From SB11 sp965222995 (GTDB lineage Bacteria; Bacteroidota; Bacteroidia; UBA8524), in the NCBI GenBank assembly GCA_965222995.1, contig OZ244977.1, positions 806,001 through 870,000 on the forward strand: a DNA stretch of 64,000 nucleotides, given 5' to 3'. Shown here piece by piece: positions 35,729 to 44,573 of this stretch. Below the pieces are notes generated by a model. The model ran no database searches. It was not told the origin of the DNA and saw only the letters and a list, made by a program, of their open reading frames with translations. Each line of letters begins with the position of its first letter. Positions within the stretch are counted from its first letter, which is position 1. A program made the translations under genes and the position numbers.

Positions 35729-36678
35729 TTCTGTAACAAATTTTCAAAACTTTTGATGCTGGCAAACCACTTTTCAGGTTCTTTTTTTAGTAAAGACTGA
35801 TGGCGTGCAGTTTCATAAACAACTTTTTGCTTTTGAGTAGGGATATTCTCAAAAATGGCATCAATTTCTTCTAATGAAACTCTTTTATCAAGCTTTCCTG
35901 CTTGCAAAAGCACAGGGCAGTTTATTTCTTTAGCATATTCTTTTGGCTTTAAATCAAAAGCATAAATGCCAGTTTCAACTCCTCCCCAAAAAGTGAGCAT
36001 AGTACTTAAGGGTTGGGTAGGTAGTCCCATCATTTTCACGCGTCCTTCAACAGCTTCAAGCAAACTACCGAAGGGCTGCTCTAGTATTACACCATCAGGT
36101 TTCACGTATCCTTTATCAAAAGCACTGGTAATTGCAGCGGCACCCATAGAAGTGCCCCATAAAATTATTTTTTTATCGGTTTTTTGAGTTAAAAACTCAT
36201 AAGCAAGTTTTACCTCTTCACTTTCTTTGTAGCCAATGGTTGTATAGTTAGCATCGCTATTGCCGTGACCTCTAAAATCAACCATTAGTACAGAGTACCC
36301 CATGTTGTAAAATGCTTTAGCTTCGGGAATAATAGCTGATTTTGATGTAACATGACCATGAAATAAGGCAACGCTCCCTTTCTCTTTGGGGTGTTTAGCA
36401 TACCATGCCTCAATGGTAATAGCCTCTTTTTTGGTATACAAATAAACGGTTTCATGCTCAATACCTAAGCTGTCAACTGTTTTAGATTTCGGCACTTTTA
36501 CACCAAATAATAGTGCCGAAGCTTTTTGACTTGTTGATAATTCTTCAGGACCTTTTGTGCGTTCTCCTTCACCGTAAAAGTGAGTTAACTTCCAAGCATG
36601 GAAAGCTGTTACTGCATTTACAAGAATAACCAGCAACAAAAGCAACCTAAGCAATAATCGTATTGTTCTCTTACTCAA
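35725..36678 (-). CDS. Alpha/beta hydrolase with N-terminal membrane segment
   Basis: 317 residues. An N-terminal hydrophobic stretch ('LLLRLLLLLVILVNAVTAF') anchors or exports it. The alpha/beta hydrolase core has the oxyanion motif 'ALFHGHVTSKS', 'VDFRGHGNSDANYTT', the nucleophile elbow 'LWGTSMGAAA' and a C-terminal His in 'TARHQSLLKK'. It is probably a serine esterase of unknown substrate. The start is TTG 36678, 7 bases after the asparaginase-domain gene, as the last gene of the operon from prmC. Confidence 0.82.
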   Translation of the reverse strand: MSKRTIRLLLRLLLLLVILVNAVTAFHAWKLTHFYGEGERTKGPEELSTSQKASALLFGVKVPKSKTVDSLGIEHETVYLYTKKEAITIEAWYAKHPKEKGSVALFHGHVTSKSAIIPEAKAFYNMGYSVLMVDFRGHGNSDANYTTIGYKESEEVKLAYEFLTQKTDKKIILWGTSMGAAAITSAFDKGYVKPDGVILEQPFGSLLEAVEGRVKMMGLPTQPLSTMLTFWGGVETGIYAFDLKPKEYAKEINCPVLLQAGKLDKRVSLEEIDAIFENIPTQKQKVVYETARHQSLLKKEPEKWFASIKSFENLLQN

Positions 36679-36685
36679 AACGATA

Positions 36686-37174
36686 TTATTTTAGTTCTTC
36701 AAAGTAACCTGTTTTTCTGTTTTTTCTAACATTATCCCAGTTAAAATATTTTCCGTTCATGGCTACATACACTCCATGTGGTAGAGACTGGGCGTATGCA
36801 AGTGCACTTCCCAAATTAAATAAACCATCGCTACTACCAAAAACAATAGGTATCATAGCTCCTGTAAGTACAATGGTTTTATCTTTTATATGTTGGGCTA
36901 ATAAAGCTGCTGTTTCTACCATGGTATCAGTTCCGTGGTTTATAACTATCTGGTCTTCTTCGCAGCGTTGGCAACTTTCCAGTATTATTTTTCTATCACC
37001 TTCAGTCATTTCCAAACTATCTACCATCATTAAAGTGCGAACACTTATATCCAATCTGCTTCGTCCCATTTTTAACAGTTCACCAATCTTGCTATCCTTA
37101 AAGTGTAGCTGACCGGTAAGCTCGTTATACTCTTTATCAAAAGTTCCTCCGGTAACAAATATTCTTATTGCCAT
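36686..37174 (-). CDS. Short asparaginase-domain protein
   Basis: 162 residues corresponding only to the N-terminal domain of L-asparaginase: 'IFVTGGTFDKEYNELTG' with the catalytic Thr of TGGT, 'INHGTDTMVETAALLA' with the second Thr-Asp pair, and 'KTIVLTGAMIP' with the active-site Lys. The C-terminal domain is absent, as in a known class of short asparaginase-like proteins, so it is not obviously a truncation. Activity is unverified. It lies between the SDR and hydrolase genes in the same operon. Confidence 0.8.
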   Translation of the reverse strand: MAIRIFVTGGTFDKEYNELTGQLHFKDSKIGELLKMGRSRLDISVRTLMMVDSLEMTEGDRKIILESCQRCEEDQIVINHGTDTMVETAALLAQHIKDKTIVLTGAMIPIVFGSSDGLFNLGSALAYAQSLPHGVYVAMNGKYFNWDNVRKNRKTGYFEELK

Positions 37175-37211
37175 CTTTCTAATTTAGAATTTAGGGTTCG
37201 AGATTTCATAA

Positions 37212-37913
37212 TTACTTCCTAGGTCCTTTAGGTTGTAGTGGACGTACTTCATAGTTTACGGTATGATAGTTATCAGGTGATTCAAGTATTTGTACCATAG
37301 CTGTAGCCACATCTTCAGGCATTAGCATATAATCATGCGGATTAATGTTTTCTGCATTTCTAAAAAAATCTGTTTTTACCGAACCCGGATATACACAGGT
37401 AACTTTTACCCTGAAATCTCTAACTTCTTTATATAGACTTTCTGTCATTCCCCGCACAGCAAATTTTGTCCCGCAATAGGCACCTACTTGCGGATAACCT
37501 TCCAGTCCTGCAGTTGAAGCAATATTTATAATATGCCCATACTCTTGCCTTTTCATTTGTGGCAATACCAACTTACATCCGTAAAAAGTACCGTTTACAT
37601 TGGTATCATACATTTCATGCCACTGTTCAAGAGTTGTATCTTCAAGATAAGCAAAGTAACCTAAGCCGGCATTGTTTACCAGTATATGTATTTCAGTACC
37701 AAAATGTTCCTGCACTTTTTTTACTGATGTTTCAAAAACATCAAAGTTGCGAACATCAGTTTTAATAAAAATAAAGTTATCGTGGGTGTAATCAGGTTTA
37801 GTTTGTCCTAATCCGGCAACTTTACACCCTTTTTCAAGAAGCTGTAGCACAAGTGCTTTGCCAATGCCCTTACTCACACCTGTAACTATTGCTATTTTGT
37901 TTTGCAAATCCAT
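37212..37913 (-). CDS. Short-chain dehydrogenase/reductase
   Basis: 233 residues from ATG 37913 (TTG 37922 in frame). Rossmann motif 'VTGVSKGIGKALV', 'NNAGLGYF', the catalytic Ser in 'NIASTAGLEGYP' and the YxxxK motif 'YCGTKFAV' are all present. This is the classical SDR family of NAD(P)-dependent oxidoreductases, and the substrate is unknown. It follows prmC by 38 bases and precedes the asparaginase-domain gene by 37, in a minus-strand run of four genes. Confidence 0.92.
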   Translation of the reverse strand: MDLQNKIAIVTGVSKGIGKALVLQLLEKGCKVAGLGQTKPDYTHDNFIFIKTDVRNFDVFETSVKKVQEHFGTEIHILVNNAGLGYFAYLEDTTLEQWHEMYDTNVNGTFYGCKLVLPQMKRQEYGHIINIASTAGLEGYPQVGAYCGTKFAVRGMTESLYKEVRDFRVKVTCVYPGSVKTDFFRNAENINPHDYMLMPEDVATAMVQILESPDNYHTVNYEVRPLQPKGPRK

Positions 37914-37951
37914 TTGCTGCAATATTACTGTGAAATAGGGTAGAAATGAAA

Positions 37952-38812
37952 TTATGCTTTTATTGCGCTAACTATGCGGTCTTTGCCTTGCATATCTTTA
38001 TAAATAGTAGCGTTATTATAGCCTTTATCAGTAAGCAAATTTTTCACTTCATTCCCAAAAGCTTCATTTATTTCAAAATAAAGTAAGCCTCCATTGTTGA
38101 GACGTTTAAGGGAAAAATCAGCAATGGTTTTATAGTAGGTTAAGGGATTGTCATTACTTACAAATAAAGCTTCAATAGGTTCATAATCTAAAACATTAGC
38201 ATGCATTAAGCTTTTTTCATTTTCAGTAACATATGGCGGGTTTGATACGATAATGTCAAGCTGTGTAAAAGTATCCCACCAGCTTTCATCAAAAATATCT
38301 CTTACTAAAAATTTATCTTTCTTATCAATTTTTAAATTTGATAAAGCATTTTGCTTGGCTGTATTTACTGCATTTTCTGATTTATCAATGGCAAATACAC
38401 TTGCCTCAGGAATATTTTTTTTTAAGGTTACAGCAATACACCCGCTTCCTGTACCGATATCTAAAATTTTAGGTTGCTTTTTGTTATTCTGCTTAATAAT
38501 AAGGTCTACAAGTTCTTCTGTTTCTCTTCTAGGAATAAGAACGCCTTGATTTACGGCAAACTTTAAGTTAAAAAAATAAGTAATACCTAATATGTATTGT
38601 ATAGGTTCTTTTTTATATAGTCTAGATAGAATGCTATCCAATTGGGCATTAAGTTCATCATCTAAAACAAGGTCTTTTTTTGTTATGATTTCAGTGTTTG
38701 AAAGTTTTAACAACTCTTGAAATACTATGCTTGTAATGCTTTCGGCTTCATTTTTTGGATATATATTTTGCAATAACAGTGAAAACTGTGTTTTTTTCTG
38801 GAAAAGAGTCAT
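37952..38812 (-). CDS. prmC: Peptide chain release factor N5-glutamine methyltransferase
   Basis: 286 residues. Methylates the GGQ glutamine of release factors to promote termination. It has an N-terminal helical domain, SAM motif 'ILDIGTGSGCIAVTLKKN' and the amide-methyltransferase signature 'VSNPPYV' with 'NGGLLYFEINEAFG' downstream. It is the first gene of the minus-strand operon and is divergent from ribD, a common arrangement in Bacteroidota. Confidence 0.93.
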   Translation of the reverse strand: MTLFQKKTQFSLLLQNIYPKNEAESITSIVFQELLKLSNTEIITKKDLVLDDELNAQLDSILSRLYKKEPIQYILGITYFFNLKFAVNQGVLIPRRETEELVDLIIKQNNKKQPKILDIGTGSGCIAVTLKKNIPEASVFAIDKSENAVNTAKQNALSNLKIDKKDKFLVRDIFDESWWDTFTQLDIIVSNPPYVTENEKSLMHANVLDYEPIEALFVSNDNPLTYYKTIADFSLKRLNNGGLLYFEINEAFGNEVKNLLTDKGYNNATIYKDMQGKDRIVSAIKA

Positions 38813-38940
38813 GTTTGTGGGCAGACTGAGAATGATATTTAGATTTAATAGTTACAGGTGCTAAATATTTCCATATTTTGCAGGCAATTGAGCCAAAGGT
38901 AATAAATTCATACTTTTTTAAAAGCGGCAACGAGCTATTA

Positions 38941-39999
38941 ATGAATATAACAGCAAAAAACAGTGATGAACTGTATATGCAAAGGTGTATACAACTAGCC
39001 GGTTTTGGAATGGGTGAGGTAAGTACAAATCCTTTGGTAGGGTGTGTAATAGTGCATAAAGGTATGATTGTGGGAGAGGGATACCACAAACAGTTTGGCG
39101 GTGCACATGCAGAGGTTAATGCAATTAACAGTATTGAAGATAAAAGTATATTGCCTGAATGTACTTTGTATGTAAATCTTGAGCCTTGTGCGCATTATGG
39201 AAAAACCCCACCCTGTGCAGATTTAATTGTTAAACACCGGTTGAAGCGTGTGGTTATTGGTACCATTGACACTTTTAGTGAGGTAGCAGGAAAAGGTGTA
39301 GAAAAGCTTAAACGTGCCAATATTGATGTACTTACAGGAATATTGGAGGAGGAATGCAGGCATATTAACAGAAGGTTTTTTTGTTACAATGAGCAAAAAA
39401 GACCTTATATAGTTTTGAAATGGGCACAAACAGCTGATGGGTTTATAGGGAGAAGTAGTAATAATGTTCACAAGAGTAAACGCATAAGTAATAGCTATAC
39501 GGATATAAAAGTACACCAATGGCGTACTGAGGAAGATGCAATTTTAGTTGGAACCAATACAGCTTTACAAGATAACCCACTGCTAACCAGCCGTAATTGG
39601 CAAGGAAAAAACCCAATCAGGGTACTTATAGATTATGAGTTGAAGGTGCCTGAAACACATAATATTTATAATAATGAAGCCAAAACCATCGTTATCAACG
39701 CTAGGCAAAATGAAGAAAAAAGAAATATTATTTATGCTGAGGTTGAAGATAAGACAGTAAAAGCTATTTTAGCAGTGATGTTTGAGCATAAGATACAATC
39801 GGTGATTGTTGAGGGGGGTACCAAAGTATTACAAAGCTTTATTAATGAAGGATTGTGGGATGAGGCAAGGGTAATACAATCACCTATTTATTGGGAAGAT
39901 GGTATTGAAGCACCTGTAATTTCAGGTGAAACTTTAAGTAAAGAAATAATTGAATCAGATAGTATACGTATAATCGTTTTTAAAACACAAAATAAATAA
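38941..39999 (+). CDS. ribD: Bifunctional riboflavin biosynthesis protein RibD
   Basis: 352 residues from ATG 38941; TTG 38878 would add 21. The N-terminal deaminase has the zinc site 'GGAHAEVNAI' and 'LEPCAHYGKTPPCADLI'. The C-terminal reductase has 'RPYIVLKWAQTADGFIG', 'DAILVGTNTALQDNPLLTSR' and 'VIVEGGTKVLQSF'. It converts the pyrimidinone product of GTP cyclohydrolase II, first by deamination and then by NADPH reduction, in FMN/FAD synthesis. Divergent from prmC. Confidence 0.93.
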   Translation: MNITAKNSDELYMQRCIQLAGFGMGEVSTNPLVGCVIVHKGMIVGEGYHKQFGGAHAEVNAINSIEDKSILPECTLYVNLEPCAHYGKTPPCADLIVKHRLKRVVIGTIDTFSEVAGKGVEKLKRANIDVLTGILEEECRHINRRFFCYNEQKRPYIVLKWAQTADGFIGRSSNNVHKSKRISNSYTDIKVHQWRTEEDAILVGTNTALQDNPLLTSRNWQGKNPIRVLIDYELKVPETHNIYNNEAKTIVINARQNEEKRNIIYAEVEDKTVKAILAVMFEHKIQSVIVEGGTKVLQSFINEGLWDEARVIQSPIYWEDGIEAPVISGETLSKEIIESDSIRIIVFKTQNK

Positions 40000-40071
40000 A
40001 CCCGTTAGTCGATATATGAGTTTGGTGAAGCAAGCTTTTACTTCGGAATTACATGTTTTTAAGTTGCATTA

Positions 40072-40422
40072 ATGTCTAAGTTACAATTTATAACAGAGTA
40101 TTATGATTTGAATTTGCTTTATGAGCAAGTTGGGGAGAATGAAAGTTCTTTGCAACGGTTTATAGAGATTTTTTTAGAAACAGTTCCTGTTGATATGAAA
40201 AAGCTTGATGATGCTATCGAAAGTAAAGATATGGAGAAATCTAGAGCATCATCGCATAAAATGAAATCTTCATATATGTTAATGGGGGCAGAGTGGGCAA
40301 GAGATTTATGTTATGAAATAGAAACCATTTCTAAAAGCGGTGAAGAAACAGAAAAGCTCCCCGAAATATTCAAGGAGCTTTCTGATAAGTTTTCTAAAAT
40401 GGTTGAACTTTTAAAAAGCTAG
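40072..40422 (+). CDS. Hpt domain-containing protein (stand-alone histidine phosphotransfer)
   Basis: 116 residues forming a four-helix Hpt domain with the phospho-acceptor His62 in 'ASSHKMKSSYMLMGA'. Such proteins shuttle phosphoryl groups between receiver domains of hybrid kinases and response regulators. No kinase or receiver gene is adjacent, so its partner is elsewhere. The 3' end lies 7 bases from the convergent L25 gene, and the two share a hairpin. Confidence 0.85.
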   Translation: MSKLQFITEYYDLNLLYEQVGENESSLQRFIEIFLETVPVDMKKLDDAIESKDMEKSRASSHKMKSSYMLMGAEWARDLCYEIETISKSGEETEKLPEIFKELSDKFSKMVELLKS

Positions 40423-40445
40423 CTGTAACTTATTCTGTTGCAGCT
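40413..40445 (-). terminator. Terminator of the L25 gene overlapping its coding end
   Basis: AGCTGTAAC (40421-40429) pairs with GTTGCAGCT (40437-40445) with one T-G pair and a 7-base loop. On the minus strand it is followed by AGCTTTTT, so it terminates L25, and the stem includes both stop codons. Confidence 0.55.
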
Positions 40446-41059
40446 GCTTCTTCATTCTCGCCTTTACTTTCTTCTGTATCAGCCTCATCCTCAGCTCCAC
40501 TAGCAGCAGACCTGCTTGCTCTAGTAGTTACAACACTAACTATAGCGTTTGCAGCAGCATCAAGAAGCTCAAGGTTTTCAACGTTAATTTCACCTACTTT
40601 TACTGATTTACCCATTTCTACATGGTCTACATTCACCTCAATATCATCAGGCATATCAGCAATAAGTCCTTTTACTCTTAGTTTTTTGATTTTTACCATT
40701 AGCTTACCACCCGCACGAACCCCAGGAGAGTTACCTGTGATTCTAACAGGTATAGCTATAGATACCGGTTTGTCATCAAAAACTTCTAGAAAATCTACGT
40801 GATTAATTAAGTCACTTACAGGGTGAAACTGGATATCTTTTAATATCGATTTGTACTTTTTATCACCTACTTCAACCTGAACCAAATATGTATTTGGAGT
40901 GTATACCAGATTTTTAAAGTCATCACGGTAAACACTAAAGTTCACATGCTCTTTGCCACCATACAAAACACAAGGTACTTTACCTTCTTGTCTAAGTTGG
41001 CGGCTTGCTGATGTTCCTAAATCCGTTCTAGGTTCACCAATTAGTCTAATGGTTTTCAT
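40430..41059 (-). CDS. rplY: 50S ribosomal protein L25 / general stress protein Ctc
   Basis: 209 residues of the long Ctc type: N-terminal 5S rRNA-binding domain ('LGTSASRQLRQEGKVPCVLYGG', shown in part as 'ASRQLRQEGKVPCVLYGG') and the TL5/Ctc C-terminal beta domain ('HPVSDLINHVDFLEVFDDKP', 'IPVRITGNSPGVRAGGKLMV'). An acidic tail ends 'EENEEAAATE'-like. It binds 5S rRNA in the large subunit. It follows prs by 88 bases, a conserved pairing in Bacteroidota. Confidence 0.93.
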   Translation of the reverse strand: MKTIRLIGEPRTDLGTSASRQLRQEGKVPCVLYGGKEHVNFSVYRDDFKNLVYTPNTYLVQVEVGDKKYKSILKDIQFHPVSDLINHVDFLEVFDDKPVSIAIPVRITGNSPGVRAGGKLMVKIKKLRVKGLIADMPDDIEVNVDHVEMGKSVKVGEINVENLELLDAAANAIVSVVTTRASRSAASGAEDEADTEESKGENEEAAATE

Positions 41060-41147
41060 TTTTTATAATTAATTACTGTCGAAAAAACCGTGCAACGCCT
41101 TAAGCACAGTGTTTTTCTATCATATTAATCAACAGGCGTTTAAATTT

Positions 41148-42134
41148 TTAAGCCTGCAAATGTAGTGAAGACTGAATAGAATTACTAAACTTAAATAATG
41201 AACTTATTGAACCGTGCTCATTAATATTACGTATTGCCTCTGCAAACAAAGGAGCAGCTGAAAGAACTCTTATTTTAGGACTTTCGTATTTCAGAGGAAT
41301 GGTATCACAAACGATAAGTTCGTCTAATACAGAATTGTTAATGTTATCGTATGCACTGCCTGAAAGAACAGGGTGGGTGCAAAATGCACGTACTGAGCTG
41401 GCACCTTTATCTTTCATCATTTTAGCAGCTTTGCACAGGGTATTTCCTGTATCTACCAAATCATCAACAATAACCACATCTGCACCTTCAACATCGCCAA
41501 TTACAGTCATACTGGCAACTTCATTGGCACGCTTTCTTTCTTTATCGGCAACAACCAAATCACAGCCTAATATTTTTGCAAAATAACGGGCCCTTGCTGT
41601 TCCACCCATATCGGGAGCTGCAATGGTAAGTTTTGGTAGTTTTAGGCTATGAATAAAAGGTATAAATATTACTGAGGCATCTAAGTGGTCTACAGGAATA
41701 TTGAAAAAACCCTGAATTTGTGGTGCATGTAAATCCATTGTCATTACACGGCTTACGCCCACAGCTTCAAGTATATCTGCAACCATTTTAGAGCCAATGG
41801 CTACTCGGGGCTTATCTTTTCTATCTTGGCGTGCTAACCCAAAATATGGAATAACAGCTATAATGTAGTGTGCTGATGCTCTTTTTGCAGCATCAATCAT
41901 AAGCAACAATTCCATTAAGTTTTCGCTAGGGGCAAATGTAGATTGTATTAAAAAAACATCACACCCTCTAACCGACTCATTAAAATTAGGTTGCATTTCA
42001 CCATCACTAAAACGCTGTATGGTAATATCACCTAAAGGTTGTTCTAAATGGTCTGAAATTTTCTGTGCAAAATAGTACGATGCAGTACCTGAAAAAAGCT
42101 TAACAGGGTTGCGGTTGTTTGATGCGGAACTCAT
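41148..42134 (-). CDS. prs: Ribose-phosphate pyrophosphokinase
   Basis: Makes PRPP from ribose 5-phosphate and ATP for nucleotide, His and Trp synthesis. The 328 residues include 'KISDHLEQPLGDITIQRFSD', 'YFGLARQDRKDKPR', 'TMDLHAPQIQGFF' and the PRPP loop 'VIVDDLVDTGNTLCKAA'. ATG 42134 is preceded by a minus-strand TACTTTTG at 42141-42148 that could be a -7 element giving a very short leader. The L25 gene follows. Confidence 0.96.
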   Translation of the reverse strand: MSSASNNRNPVKLFSGTASYYFAQKISDHLEQPLGDITIQRFSDGEMQPNFNESVRGCDVFLIQSTFAPSENLMELLLMIDAAKRASAHYIIAVIPYFGLARQDRKDKPRVAIGSKMVADILEAVGVSRVMTMDLHAPQIQGFFNIPVDHLDASVIFIPFIHSLKLPKLTIAAPDMGGTARARYFAKILGCDLVVADKERKRANEVASMTVIGDVEGADVVIVDDLVDTGNTLCKAAKMMKDKGASSVRAFCTHPVLSGSAYDNINNSVLDELIVCDTIPLKYESPKIRVLSAAPLFAEAIRNINEHGSISSLFKFSNSIQSSLHLQA

Positions 42135-42264
42135 GGTCTACAAAAGTAAGTAAACACAGTTTGCTATTTGTTGTGTGTTAATAAAATATTAAAAAGTAAT
42201 TCACTTTTGAGGTACTTCAGATATAGCTATACTTTTGAGCTGATACTTAGTTTTTTAGTATAGT

Positions 42265-43185
42265 TTAAGAGTCTAAACTTGCTAAGTATTTACTTATAGC
42301 ATTGAAATAATCCGCAGGTTGGTCTAACCAACCATAATGTCCGCACTTGTCTAAAATTACTAAGTTAGATTTTTTGAAAACTTTATGGGCTTTTTGGGAA
42401 ATACTAATATCAACAATATCTTCTTTACCTTGGATAATTAAAACGGGCACATCAAGTTTTTTTAGCCCCTCAGCGCAATCAAATTTAATTGCACTCATAT
42501 TCTTGAAAACTAACCTGTTCACCACAAAGTTTGCTTGTGTTAGCCTGTGGGCTACCTTGGGTACATTGGTTTTGTTATATAAGTAGGCGGGAGCTAAAAA
42601 TTTACCTTTTTGATATCGTGCATAGTAACTGGTATCGCCTTTTGCTACTTTAGCCGTCCAGTATTTTAAAGAGTCCTTATCAGCTTCGGATAATTTAGAA
42701 AGTATATCTATAACCGAGAATAGTTCCATGTCTATTCCTCCTGATGAGGATAGAATTAAACCTTTTATTTGCTGAGGAAATTTTGATGCATAGTAAGAAG
42801 CTAACATGCCTCCAAATGAATGCCCTAATACTACCCATTTTTCAATATCTAAATGCTTGCGGATTTTCTCTATATCTTCAAGCATAATATCCATAGTTAT
42901 TGTACTTGAATCTACTTTTGAGATATTAGATTTTCCGGTACCTCTTTGGTCGTAAACTATAGCTTTTTGTGTTTCACCTAATATTTTGGCTAAAGGTTCA
43001 AACCCTTTACTGTTTAACCCCGGCCCTCCATTAATAATTAGTAGCGGGTTACCGTTGCCAAAGGTTTTTAAATGTATGGTATCGTTGTCAGTTACTATAT
43101 ACTGCTCAGCTTGAGCAAATAAAAAAGTATGGGATAGTACTACTAATGAAAATAATAGTGTAGACTTTAAATTTAGGTGTAGCAT
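42265..43185 (-). CDS. Secreted alpha/beta hydrolase, proline iminopeptidase-like (S33)
   Basis: 306 residues with signal peptide 'LLFSLVVLSHTFLFAQ'. Characteristic S33 motifs are 'LLIINGGPGLNSKGFEPL' (GGPG oxyanion), 'VYDQRGTGKS', the nucleophile elbow 'VLGHSFGGMLA', catalytic Asp in 'GKEDIVD' and His in 'KCGHYGWLDQP'. It probably cleaves N-terminal proline or small esters in the periplasm. The exact substrate is unknown. It stands alone between the bestrophin and PRPP synthetase genes. Confidence 0.85.
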   Translation of the reverse strand: MLHLNLKSTLLFSLVVLSHTFLFAQAEQYIVTDNDTIHLKTFGNGNPLLIINGGPGLNSKGFEPLAKILGETQKAIVYDQRGTGKSNISKVDSSTITMDIMLEDIEKIRKHLDIEKWVVLGHSFGGMLASYYASKFPQQIKGLILSSSGGIDMELFSVIDILSKLSEADKDSLKYWTAKVAKGDTSYYARYQKGKFLAPAYLYNKTNVPKVAHRLTQANFVVNRLVFKNMSAIKFDCAEGLKKLDVPVLIIQGKEDIVDISISQKAHKVFKKSNLVILDKCGHYGWLDQPADYFNAISKYLASLDS

Positions 43186-43252
43186 GGTAATAAACTACTG
43201 TGATAATTAATGTTCAAACTTTAAGACTGTATATGTGCAATAAAGGTTTACT

Positions 43253-44287
43253 TTACATTAAAACACCAGCCTTTGCAGCAATGGGTTTAGGTAAATCAGT
43301 TTCTCCCAGCATTTCTCTTAAATCAATTTCTATAGTTCTACAAAGTGATAGCATAGGAATATCGTTTGCCATTCCCTGAAACGGATTTTCTGTATAATCT
43401 CCTATAATTTCCATCATCACATATACCCAGCCTATTAAAGCTGTAATAGGTATAGAAAGCCATATTCCCCAGTCTCCCAGTTTCATCAATTCAGGAATCA
43501 TACTAAATGGAAGCAGGGCTATAAATATTCCAACGAAAATTCTGCTCATGTTTGCATATTGCCTGGGTAGTGGGAATTTTTTAATGCGCTCACATTTTCC
43601 TTGGTGTATATAAAAGTCCTTCAATACTTTCTCCATTTCCATGTGGCGAAAGTCATCTAATAAGCTTTGTTCTCTTAGAGATGTCAGATGTCTTGATTGC
43701 TGATTGATAATTTGGGTTGCTGTATTGGCTTTATTAATTAAGCTTTCATATTCATCAGCAGGTAAGTATTGAGAGAGTTCTATTTTAGTAACTTCGTCAT
43801 CTACCAAACCAATTCCGAATCTATCTTGATTCATTTTTGCATATCTCGTCATATGCCCACCTTGACTAATGTGTTCCCAAGGGGTTGCCACTAACAATTG
43901 GCTTCTTAGTGCGTATAACCATGCTATATGCCTGTATATTAACTTCTGCTTTATTTTTTGCAGTTCATAATTGTCAAGTTTTTTAGTGGTGAATTGGTTT
44001 GTGATAAAACCATCAACTTGCATTCCCCATGCTCTGCTACTGTTAACAATGGCACCCCAAATTTTTCTTGCCTCCCACATCCTGTCATAAGCACTGTTGT
44101 TTTTAAAACCTACATAAAAAGCAACTGCTGTACCTATAATTGATACCGGAAGCCAGGGAATACTAAACTTAATATATTCAAAATGGTACAGTGCACTTAA
44201 AAGCCCTGATAAACTTAATAGCCATAGTACGTGATGCCCAGACCACTTTATTACACTTTTAATGTTTATGTTTTTGGTAATAATCAT
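43253..44287 (-). CDS. Bestrophin-family anion channel
   Basis: 344 residues. Four hydrophobic regions, with 'GTAVAFYVGFKNNSAYDRMW' and 'ARKIWGAIVNSSRAW' matching the bestrophin/RFP-TM signature. 'ENPFQGMANDIPM' matches the conserved C-terminal acidic cluster region. Bacterial homologues form pentameric ion channels. The start is ATG 44287. A minus-strand TAGTTTTG at 44318-44325 is a possible -7 element with a 15-base gap to TTG, shorter than usual. It is downstream of tRNA-Gln and separated from it by that gene's terminator. Confidence 0.9.
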   Translation of the reverse strand: MIITKNINIKSVIKWSGHHVLWLLSLSGLLSALYHFEYIKFSIPWLPVSIIGTAVAFYVGFKNNSAYDRMWEARKIWGAIVNSSRAWGMQVDGFITNQFTTKKLDNYELQKIKQKLIYRHIAWLYALRSQLLVATPWEHISQGGHMTRYAKMNQDRFGIGLVDDEVTKIELSQYLPADEYESLINKANTATQIINQQSRHLTSLREQSLLDDFRHMEMEKVLKDFYIHQGKCERIKKFPLPRQYANMSRIFVGIFIALLPFSMIPELMKLGDWGIWLSIPITALIGWVYVMMEIIGDYTENPFQGMANDIPMLSLCRTIEIDLREMLGETDLPKPIAAKAGVLM

Positions 44288-44370
44288 AAGTATTGAGAGG
44301 CTTTTTTAGCTAAGTAACAAAACTAAAAATTAAAGATGAACAAAAAAGCCGTAGCAAATTGATATAAAAT

Positions 44371-44398
44371 AAAAAAAGCACCTTTATTAGGTGCTTTT
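44371..44398 (-). terminator. Terminator of tRNA-Gln
   Basis: AAAAGCACCT (44374-44383) and AGGTGCTTTT (44389-44398) pair perfectly with loop TTATT. The minus strand continues TTTTTTTATTT. It lies 4 bases after the mature tRNA 3' end. Confidence 0.88.
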
Positions 44399-44401
44399 AT
44401 G

Positions 44402-44474
44402 TTGTCCGACCAGGGCTCGAACCTGGACTCTTCTGAACCAAAATCAGACGTGTTGCCAGTTACACCATCGGACA
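44402..44474 (-). tRNA. tRNA-Gln (anticodon TTG)
   Basis: A full cloverleaf on the minus strand: acceptor TGTCCGA/TCGGACA, D arm GTG..CAC with GG, anticodon stem TCTGA/TCAGA around loop TTTTGGT (anticodon TTG), variable AGAGT, T arm CCAGG/CCTGG with TTCGAGC, discriminator A. CCA is not encoded. It reads CAA and, by wobble, CAG glutamine codons. Confidence 0.97.
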
Positions 44475-44483
44475 ATGGGGCTG

Positions 44484-44513
44484 CAAAAATAACAAACAGA
44501 CTTTAGATAGCAA
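44484..44513 (-). promoter_or_regulatory. Bacteroidota-type promoter of tRNA-Gln
   Basis: On the minus strand TTG (44513-44511) is followed after 19 bases by TATTTTTG (44491-44484), 9 bases before the mature tRNA 5' end. The match to the phylum consensus and the position are both good. Confidence 0.68.
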
Positions 44514-44573
44514 ATGTTTTTTTGAATATTACCTTTTATCTTTGGCAATAGTATTTATATAAATGTTGTGTAT

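Noticed and set aside
36686..37174. Asparaginase as a truncated pseudogene
   Set aside because: Catalytic motifs are intact, the frame is clean, the spacing to operon neighbours is tight, and short asparaginase-domain proteins are known.
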